From positions 1 through 8,748 of the forward strand of contig NZGX01000066.1 of assembly GCA_002691085.1 (NCBI GenBank): a stretch of DNA of 8,748 nucleotides. Direction: 5' to 3'. Of this stretch, positions 1 to 5,218 are shown piece after piece (position 1 is the first letter of the stretch; each line of letters begins with the position of its first letter). The notes under the pieces are model-generated. The model did no database searches. It saw only the letters and a program-made list of their open reading frames with translations, and had not been told where the DNA came from. The position numbers and the translations under genes are program-made. The stretch is from Rhodospirillaceae bacterium (GTDB lineage Bacteria; Pseudomonadota; Alphaproteobacteria; Rhodospirillales; Rhodospirillaceae).

Positions 1-2
1 AT

Positions 3-593
3 AAAGATAAAAGAAAAAAATATGATCAAAATCTAAATGATAATGGTGATTCTACTTGTAATTATAAAGAGACATTTCATCATGACGATGAAAATTTTAA
101 TGCTTCAAATTACGATTCTACTATTCACAGTGCTTGGTTGGTAGCTGAGCGAGTTTATCCTGAAATTAATAAATGCCGTGAAAAACTAGGTCAGTTAAAT
201 AGTACTTTGGCTATAGCGTATACTTCATATTTAGTTGAGCATAAAGCATTTAGTAATGCCTTATCATTATCAAATCAATTCCAAGAAATGTTTTTATCCA
301 CATACTTTGGCAAGGATAAATCAATACAAAAATTAGCATTTCAACTTATAATTCAGGGTCATAAGCATCTTGCGGTTGATTTAAATAAAATAATTAAAGT
401 CATTGGAACACCTGAACAAACAAATGGATTAATTGATAAATTTCTAACAATTCATAATTTGTCTAAAGATGCCTATTGGAAAAATACTAGGGTAATAAAA
501 AATATAGACTTTAAACAATCTTATAATAAAATACTTAATGAAAAATATGACTTAAAGAAAACTGTTGATGGATTTTATGGGAAATTCAAATAA
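3..593 (+). CDS. Unrecognised protein, 3' part of a gene that begins before the window
   Basis: The reading frame is open from the first complete codon at position 3 to the TAA at 591-593, so the gene very likely starts upstream of the window; about 196 residues are visible. A TTG at 138 could serve as a start, but the preceding 45 codons are also open, so I do not choose it. The visible N-terminal part is hydrophilic and rich in Asp, Asn, Lys and His. From about the AWLVAERVYPEIN stretch onward the protein looks helical and soluble, with no signal peptide or membrane segment. A stretch such as AYTSYLVEHKAF looks like a conserved helical core, but I cannot name a family. It lies 18 nt upstream of the PPOX gene on the same strand, which suggests co-transcription. 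The coding call is fairly secure from the frame and spacing; the function is unknown. Confidence 0.7.
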   Translation, partial: KDKRKKYDQNLNDNGDSTCNYKETFHHDDENFNASNYDSTIHSAWLVAERVYPEINKCREKLGQLNSTLAIAYTSYLVEHKAFSNALSLSNQFQEMFLSTYFGKDKSIQKLAFQLIIQGHKHLAVDLNKIIKVIGTPEQTNGLIDKFLTIHNLSKDAYWKNTRVIKNIDFKQSYNKILNEKYDLKKTVDGFYGKFK

Positions 594-611
594 AACTATG
601 AAATTTAATGT

Positions 612-1229
612 ATGAAAAAAATCAATACAGTTACAGAATTAAGAAGAGTTTATAAACAGCCTCATAAAGCTGCTTTGCAGAAAGTAATAAATGAACTTGA
701 TAAGCATTCAATTCATTTCATTTCTCTTTCGCCTTTTTGTATAATTTCAACTTCAAATAATAATGGAAATTTAGACGCTTCTCCAAAAGGTGGTGATCCT
801 GGGTTTGCAAAAATTAAAGATAGTAGAACAATACTTTTTCCTGATTGGCCAGGTAATAATAGATTAGATAGTTTTACTAATGTTATTGAAAATCCAAATA
901 TAAGTCTAATCTTCTTTGTTCCTGGAATTAATGAATCTTTAAGAGTAATTGGAACAACTTATATTAGTAATGATTCGACTTTATTAAAAGTTTTTAAAAT
1001 AAAAGAAAACCTACCCTTATCTGTTTTGGTAATTTCAGTAAGTGAAGTTTACTTTCACTGTTCAAGGGCATTGATGAGATCGAAACTTTGGACTACTGAG
1101 AATAAAATATTAAGATCAGACTTTCCTACAATGGGTAAAATTTTACAGGATCAAATAACCGGTTATGATGGAGATTCAGCAGATAAGCTTATTGAAGAAA
1201 ATAAGTATAAATTGTATGAAGATATTTAG
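612..1229 (+). CDS. Pyridoxamine 5'-phosphate oxidase (PPOX)-class FMN-binding protein, DR2398/MSMEG_1061 type
   Basis: This 205-residue protein matches the split-barrel PPOX subfamily of the DR2398/MSMEG_1061 type. Its family signatures appear in order: DASPKGGDPGF (residues 55-65), PGNNRLDS (80-87), FFVPG followed by ESLRVIG (101-114), and VYFHCSRALMRSKLW (146-160). The length is normal for the family. Members bind FMN (some relatives bind F420 or heme) and act as soluble flavin oxidoreductases; the substrate of this subfamily is not established, so vitamin B6 synthesis should not be assumed. ATG 612 is chosen because the family's N-terminal helix follows it directly. Its ATGA overlaps the TGA of a five-codon upstream mini-ORF. 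The 3' end overlaps the DUF3429 start by 14 nt, indicating one transcript. Confidence 0.9.
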   Translation: MKKINTVTELRRVYKQPHKAALQKVINELDKHSIHFISLSPFCIISTSNNNGNLDASPKGGDPGFAKIKDSRTILFPDWPGNNRLDSFTNVIENPNISLIFFVPGINESLRVIGTTYISNDSTLLKVFKIKENLPLSVLVISVSEVYFHCSRALMRSKLWTTENKILRSDFPTMGKILQDQITGYDGDSADKLIEENKYKLYEDI

Positions 1230-1686
1230 AGAATTATCCACTAATTTTATTTTTATTCCATATTTACTAGGTTTTCTTGGTTTAATACCTTTTATCTATT
1301 TTTCATTTATAGATAATTATTTACAAATTTTTACTTTAGAAGATCGTTTCACTTTTATAATTACTTATGCAGCGATTATTTTATCATTTCTTGGAGGTAT
1401 TCATTGGGGAGTTATTTTACTAGAGGTAAATAATACAGAGAAGTATAATAGATCTAGATTAAGGTTTACTATTAGTGTTATTCCTTCTGTGTTAGGATGG
1501 GTAGCTCTTTTTTTACATGAATATCATGGTATAATATTATTGTTGTTATCTTATCTCTTAATACTATTCTATGATTTTATTACTTTCAGATTTGCTAATC
1601 TTTTTATTTGGTATTTTTTTCTACGTTCAATACTAACTTTTATTGCAGTTACCTCACTACTTAATATATTTTATCTCCTTATTTGA
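1216..1686 (+). CDS. DUF3429 family integral membrane protein
   Basis: The product has 156 residues and is mostly hydrophobic, with about five predicted membrane helices near residues 12-33, 46-70, 85-102, 105-120 and 135-155. The GGIHWG motif (60-65) and the SVLGWVALFL stretch (91-100) are typical of DUF3429. An upstream in-frame ATG at 1165 exists, but it would lie deep inside the PPOX gene and add a polar, family-atypical extension. ATG 1216 leads straight into the first helix and gives a 14-nt overlap with the preceding gene, so I prefer it. The biochemical role of DUF3429 is unknown; the protein should sit in the inner membrane. The SDR gene follows after 29 nt, supporting an operon. Confidence 0.87.
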   Translation: MKIFRELSTNFIFIPYLLGFLGLIPFIYFSFIDNYLQIFTLEDRFTFIITYAAIILSFLGGIHWGVILLEVNNTEKYNRSRLRFTISVIPSVLGWVALFLHEYHGIILLLLSYLLILFYDFITFRFANLFIWYFFLRSILTFIAVTSLLNIFYLLI

Positions 1687-1715
1687 TCAATGTTAATAAT
1701 TTTATGATACTATAA

Positions 1716-2453
1716 ATGTCAAAATTATCAGGAAATGTAGCAGTTATTATCGGTTCCTCCGGTGGTATTGGTGAAGCTATCACTAACAAACTATCTGATT
1801 TAAAATGTTATAAAAAAATTTATACATTTAATAGAACTAAAATAGAATCTTCTATTCAGTATACAGAAAACTTTTTTTTAGATTTTAAAGACGAAGCCTC
1901 TATTATCGAAGCATCAAATTTATTTGTTACAAGAAAAGAAAAGATTGATTTATTATTTATTTGTACCGGTATCCTGCATGAGCCAGGAAAAATTAAACCA
2001 GAAAAATCATGGAAAGAAATTAACTTAAATTCATTTAAAGATGTTCTAATGATTAATGCAATTGGCCCTGCACTTATTGCAAAGCATTTTATTCCTCATT
2101 TTACTAAAGATACAAAATCTATATTTGCTGCTATTTCAGCTAAGATTGGAAGTATAGAAGATAATAGATTAGGAGGTTGGTATTCTTATAGATCTTCAAA
2201 AGCAGCTTTAAATATGATTATAAAAAACCTTTCAATTGAGGCTTCATATAAGAGGCCAAATATAATTTTTACTGCACTTCACCCTGGGACTGTTAACACG
2301 AGCTTATCTAAGCCATTTCAGACATTTATAAAAGATAAAAATATATTCACTCCAAAGAGATCAGCTGAATATTTAATTAATGTATTGGAAAAATTGACTA
2401 ATGAAGATAGTGGTAAATTATTTTCATGGGATGGTTCACAAATCCCATTCTAG
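1716..2453 (+). CDS. Short-chain dehydrogenase/reductase, CsgA/C-factor-like
   Basis: This 245-residue protein is a classical SDR of normal length and is likely a cytosolic NAD(P)-dependent oxidoreductase. Visible features are the nucleotide-binding GSSGGIG motif (13-19), an NAIGP motif giving the structural Asn at 114, a probable catalytic Ser at 141 in AAISAKIGS, and the YxxxK pair at Tyr158 and Lys162 followed by AAL. The RLGGWYSYR context before the catalytic Tyr resembles the C-factor (CsgA)-like subgroup. HPGTVNT (189-195) is the usual SDR loop after the sixth strand. The substrate cannot be read from sequence. It is the last gene of the left operon and is followed 7 nt later by a strong hairpin terminator. 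Confidence 0.92.
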   Translation: MSKLSGNVAVIIGSSGGIGEAITNKLSDLKCYKKIYTFNRTKIESSIQYTENFFLDFKDEASIIEASNLFVTRKEKIDLLFICTGILHEPGKIKPEKSWKEINLNSFKDVLMINAIGPALIAKHFIPHFTKDTKSIFAAISAKIGSIEDNRLGGWYSYRSSKAALNMIIKNLSIEASYKRPNIIFTALHPGTVNTSLSKPFQTFIKDKNIFTPKRSAEYLINVLEKLTNEDSGKLFSWDGSQIPF

Positions 2454-2460
2454 TAAGGTT

Positions 2461-2500
2461 GAAGGACCCCTACATGGGGCGGTAGGGGCCCTTCTTTTTT
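2461..2500 (+). terminator. GC-rich rho-independent terminator after the SDR gene
   Basis: Two 13-nt arms, GAAGGACCCCTAC (2461-2473) and GTAGGGGCCCTTC (2482-2494), pair with a single A/C mismatch around an 8-nt loop and are followed at once by six T (2495-2500). It starts 7 nt after the SDR stop. The flank on the other side has no T run for the - strand, so it should act in the + direction only. Its GC content is far above the surrounding sequence. Confidence 0.93.
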
Positions 2501-2566
2501 CCTTCCGATGAGAGGGGTGTCCCATATGAAGGAAGGGGAACTTTTAATTATAAATATTTTTAATTA

Positions 2567-2821
2567 TTATGATTTATGTGTTGATGATGTCTTAAAGTTT
2601 GCTAAACGAAATACTTCAGATGTATACAAACATGTGGCAACTATTAAAACATGTATTAAAACAGTTGGACCATATAAGTATAGAATACCTGCTGAAAGAC
2701 AAAAAACCACAGACCAAGTCATGGAAAGCAAGCACATAATTTGGAACTTAACTATCTTAGATAGGTTGCGAAGAGGATTTTGCTCTGGATCCATTACTAA
2801 TTTATAAAATTTACTTAACAT
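2567..2821 (-). CDS. Small two-helix membrane protein (hypothetical)
   Basis: This 84-residue product has a short polar N-terminus containing NPLRNL (15-20), a hydrophobic segment around residues 26-48 and a second around 52-68, then a basic tail. It resembles small alphaproteobacterial inner-membrane proteins of the pattern NPLR-x-L, RxQVM, MW-x-x-F, two helices and a closing FR motif; that resemblance is from memory, not a search. A purine-rich AGGTG lies a few nt before the ATG. Codon choice is A/T-ending and gene-like. Another ORF (2508-2807) covers the same DNA on the + strand. I favour this strand because the protein has a coherent membrane topology and the + strand product has no recognisable domain. 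A start at Met10 is also possible. Function unknown. Confidence 0.6.
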   Translation of the reverse strand: MLSKFYKLVMDPEQNPLRNLSKIVKFQIMCLLSMTWSVVFCLSAGILYLYGPTVLIHVLIVATCLYTSEVFRLANFKTSSTHKS

Positions 2822-2934
2822 AAAACACCTATTTGGAATGAATATATTGTCTATTTAATAATAATAAGCTGGAACCCAGCCCTGGTTTATTTTGAAAATC
2901 ATAACTGACATCCTTAATTGTTTGTCTGATATTG

Positions 2935-3010
2935 TTACGTTTATTTAAAATTATTAGATTACAAATATAAGAATATAAATAACTAATCTAAATCATTAAC
3001 TGTAACGTAA
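2935..3010. repeat. Nested inverted repeats upstream of the DCC gene
   Basis: The outer arms are TTACGTT (2935-2941) and AACGTAA (3004-3010). The inner arms are TTAGATTA (2954-2961) and TAATCTAA (2984-2991). Both pairs are perfect complements and share one centre, with exactly 12 unpaired nt between outer and inner arm on each side and a 22-nt loop. The element ends 8 nt before the DCC ATG, where an operator or mRNA hairpin could affect expression. AT-rich sequence gives such pairs by chance fairly often, so the regulatory role is inference. Confidence 0.35.
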
Positions 3011-3018
3011 AAAATGGT

Positions 3019-3354
3019 ATGACCCACGCAAAGATCTATTATGATGGTAATTGTCCTATTTGTGCCAAGGAAATTGCATTTTATAAAAAAAATATAAGCG
3101 GTAAATCATTTAATTGGATTAATATAAACAATTGTTTACAAAGTGATTACGAAGCAAACTTAGATTTTCAAAAGACCAAAGAGAGATTTCATATAATAAC
3201 CTTAGAAAATGAGATCTTGATAGGGGTAGATGCGTTTATTTATTTATGGAGACATACTCCTAAATTAAGATATTTTGCGCTTATTGGTAAATTTCCAGGA
3301 ATTTATCACATTTTGCTTTTTTTCTATGAAATATTTTTATTTTTTAGAAGATGA
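3019..3354 (+). CDS. DCC family (DUF393) thiol-disulfide oxidoreductase-like protein
   Basis: This 111-residue protein opens with YYDGNCPICAKEI (residues 7-19), which contains the DxxCxxC motif that names the DCC/DUF393 family (YuxK-like), with Cys12 and Cys15 as the presumed redox pair in a thioredoxin-like fold. A central GVDAFIYLWRHTP segment and a hydrophobic C-terminus rich in Phe, Leu and Ile also fit the family, and the length is typical. There is no signal peptide, so it is probably cytosolic or loosely membrane associated. The substrate is not known for this family. ATG 3019 places the motif at the expected distance. A two-codon mini-ORF (ATG GTA TGA at 3014) ends inside this start codon. 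The gene converges with the VOC gene, leaving 28 nt between stops. Confidence 0.9.
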   Translation: MTHAKIYYDGNCPICAKEIAFYKKNISGKSFNWININNCLQSDYEANLDFQKTKERFHIITLENEILIGVDAFIYLWRHTPKLRYFALIGKFPGIYHILLFFYEIFLFFRR

Positions 3355-3382
3355 CAAAAAACTAGACTTTAGCAATTTTTTT

Positions 3383-3871
3383 TTATTTTTTAGACAATTT
3401 CTGATAACCAAGAATACTTACTAAAACATCATCAGGGTCATAGAATATCATTTCTGTATAAATACCTGCCTTCATAAAATCACTATCTTCGGATTTTTCA
3501 TACTTAGTAGGATGGGTTAAGAAAACATATCTATTTTTTGATAACTTAGAGTATAAAGTATCAGGATCATCTGTATTAAATACTATTGCTACCTGACCAT
3601 AATGAATTTTACCAACTTTGGGTTTTACTAATTCTGGAACATCCTTTGCAGCAATTTCATATAAACCAATAATTCCGCTGCTACTATTTTTAGATGAGAG
3701 ATGACATATATGCATCTTGCAATCATCTAAACCAATCATTTTTCCAATTTCTTTTCCTGTGACTATTTTATCCTCTTCTATTTTAAAACCTAAGATGTCT
3801 TTGTAGAGAGATAATGATTTTTTTATGTCTTTACAAAATATAGTTGTTCTTTTTACTGGACTTACTTGCAT
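3383..3871 (-). CDS. VOC superfamily (glyoxalase/bleomycin-resistance fold) protein
   Basis: This 162-residue protein has the paired beta-alpha-beta-beta-beta layout of the vicinal oxygen chelate fold. The first half starts with RTTIFCKDIKKSLSLYKDIL (8-27), the classic opening strand and helix. The second half ends in MIFYDPDDVLVSILGY (142-157), equivalent to the usual DPDGNLVEL closing strand. The usual metal-binding residues are not clear: the closing motif has DPDDVLVSI, lacking the Glu commonly found there, so it may be a metal-free or ligand-binding member. It is the last gene of a three-gene - strand operon, 15 nt after the SnoaL-like gene. The exact reaction cannot be stated. Confidence 0.87.
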   Translation of the reverse strand: MQVSPVKRTTIFCKDIKKSLSLYKDILGFKIEEDKIVTGKEIGKMIGLDDCKMHICHLSSKNSSSGIIGLYEIAAKDVPELVKPKVGKIHYGQVAIVFNTDDPDTLYSKLSKNRYVFLTHPTKYEKSEDSDFMKAGIYTEMIFYDPDDVLVSILGYQKLSKK

Positions 3872-3886
3872 AATAAAACCTTTAAA

Positions 3887-4306
3887 CTAAATATGATTAT
3901 ACCCATCTGGTTCAACACTCTCATGGTGATGCCACATCATCCACTTCCCATTAACTTTTTTCATAACATCAGTTATTCTCATTTTTGCTTTCCACGCATT
4001 TGGTTCTTTCCATTCTGCTTCCATGGAGCTTAGGACAATTGCAATATCGCCTTTTATTTCAACTTTTAAAGGTTTTATTTCAAAAATAAATTCTCCGCGT
4101 GCTTTAGTATTCTCCTGATCTTTTTTATGAAAGTCTTTTACTTCGGATCTTGATTTAAATAATTGGGGAAGAGTACCATCCCAAACGGTATACTCTTCCA
4201 ATTGAACCTTTTCTATCCCTTGTGGATCAAAACCCTGGTAAGATTTATAAACACCTTCAATAATCCTAAATGCTGAATCTTCATCTTCCGTTAATTTTTG
4301 GGTCAT
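3887..4306 (-). CDS. NTF2-like / SnoaL-like (cystatin-like fold) protein
   Basis: This 139-residue soluble protein fits the NTF2/SnoaL cone fold. An N-terminal helix (SAFRIIEGVYKSY, 11-23) is followed by a segment with a Trp-Asp pair (VWDG, 41-44), then alternating strands ending in ITDVMKKVNGKWMMWHHHES (111-130). The closing pattern of a strand, a Gly-Lys-Trp turn and a Trp-His-rich last strand is typical of DUF4440/SnoaL-3-like proteins. The three consecutive His (126-128) would face the cavity and could bind ligand or metal; that is inference. The start lies 3 nt after the stop of the upstream unknown gene and the VOC gene follows after 15 nt, so translation is probably coupled. Substrate unknown. 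Confidence 0.87.
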   Translation of the reverse strand: MTQKLTEDEDSAFRIIEGVYKSYQGFDPQGIEKVQLEEYTVWDGTLPQLFKSRSEVKDFHKKDQENTKARGEFIFEIKPLKVEIKGDIAIVLSSMEAEWKEPNAWKAKMRITDVMKKVNGKWMMWHHHESVEPDGYNHI

Positions 4307-4309
4307 TTT

Positions 4310-5119
4310 TTATTCCTCTTTTTTATTTTTATTTTTTGTTAAATTATTTCTTAATAAAGTTAAGTTGATAGGCTTATCTGATCGTTTATTAGTATTATTT
4401 TTTAAAGATTTCTTTTGTAAGCTATTTGAGATTTGTGATCTAATTTTCTTTTTAATAGTCATATTAATAATATTTTTTATATCTCTTGAGTTAGTTTTTT
4501 GACCAATTAATTTAAAAATTTGAATTATAAATTTACATATTTCATCCCTCGGGGAGATATTTTGTTTAAAATTGACGGATGCGAGAGCCGGGACGTCTGC
4601 AGTATCAAAATATAAATTAATAAGTTTTTCTATAAGTATATCTTTACACTTTTTCCTAATTTCTGGGTTAATTGATCTATCTTGATCTTCAATAACGCTT
4701 GGAATGCCCCTTTTAATTTCTTTTAATCCAGATAAAATTTCATGAATATTAATTTTTTTATCAAAACCAATTTTAGGTTTTTCTGATATTTTCCCTCTTA
4801 AAGCAGATAGATTTAATAGGTTATCTAAGAAGTATTTATTTTCAGGTATATTTTTGATCAATTCACTTATTATTTTTTCTATTTTTGATAAAGCTTTAAT
4901 ATTATCAATTTCACTAAAAGGGCTCTCCATTGGTTTATTATTATTTTGGGATAATTTATTTTTTGATAAATCTCTATAAAAACTATTTATATACTCTTCT
5001 ATCTTAATTTTAAAATCTAAGTTAACTTTTTTAATTGAAAATTTTTTTTGATAATCCTTAGATAATGATTCTATAATAATCTTATATTCACTATCGGAAA
5101 ACTTGTATTTTTCAGGCAT
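4310..5119 (-). CDS. Lys/Asn-rich hypothetical protein, first gene of the VOC/SnoaL operon
   Basis: I do not recognise this 269-residue protein. It is predicted soluble, with no signal peptide or membrane helix, and highly charged. Residues 1-60 are Lys/Ser/Asn-rich and helical. Residues 75-170 look like several amphipathic helices. A more conserved-looking patch, FDTADVPALASVNF (171-184) followed by SPRDEICKFIIQIF (189-202), is encoded by clearly more GC-rich codons than the rest. The last 50 residues are a basic Lys/Asn/Arg tail ending KNKNKKEE, which could contact nucleic acid or be disordered. ATG 5119 has a purine-rich AAAGAG about 6 nt upstream. Only 3 nt separate it from the SnoaL-like gene, so it is co-transcribed with that gene and the VOC gene. 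Confidence 0.8.
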   Translation of the reverse strand: MPEKYKFSDSEYKIIIESLSKDYQKKFSIKKVNLDFKIKIEEYINSFYRDLSKNKLSQNNNKPMESPFSEIDNIKALSKIEKIISELIKNIPENKYFLDNLLNLSALRGKISEKPKIGFDKKINIHEILSGLKEIKRGIPSVIEDQDRSINPEIRKKCKDILIEKLINLYFDTADVPALASVNFKQNISPRDEICKFIIQIFKLIGQKTNSRDIKNIINMTIKKKIRSQISNSLQKKSLKNNTNKRSDKPINLTLLRNNLTKNKNKKEE

Positions 5120-5218
5120 TAATCACTCTTTTTACATAATATTTGAAATATATAGTTTAAAAAAGTATTCTATAATTTATAAGTAAATTTTTAACCTTAT
5201 GAAAGATATTTTTATTAA
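5120..5218. promoter_or_regulatory. Divergent intergenic region between the unknown gene and the OYE-like gene
   Basis: The 99 nt between two divergent starts must hold promoters for both operons. On the + strand TATAAT (5171-5176) is a perfect -10 hexamer, but the nearest -35-like TTGAAA (5143-5148) is 22 nt away, too far for a standard sigma-70 spacer. On the - strand TATTAT (5141-5136) is a candidate -10. A seven-codon mini-ORF (ATG at 5199) runs into the OYE-like start. No operator-like repeat or riboswitch is evident. Confidence 0.4.

Noticed and set aside
1165..1215. Upstream start for the DUF3429 gene
   Set aside because: It would extend the protein by 17 polar residues inside the PPOX gene. 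ATG 1216 gives a family-like N-terminus and a normal short overlap.
2508..2807. 99-codon + strand ORF after the SDR terminator
   Set aside because: No recognisable domain, and its start sits in a GC-rich hairpin right after a strong terminator. The opposite strand encodes a more convincing two-helix membrane protein. Kept as a finding, not as a gene.
2868..2880. GCTGG-AAC-CCAGC hairpin
   Set aside because: A five-pair stem with a three-nt loop and no T run or neighbouring conserved motif; too short to call a terminator or RNA gene.
3355..3385. Bidirectional terminator between the DCC and VOC genes
   Set aside because: T and A runs are present, but I find no GC-containing stem; only weak A/T pairing is possible.
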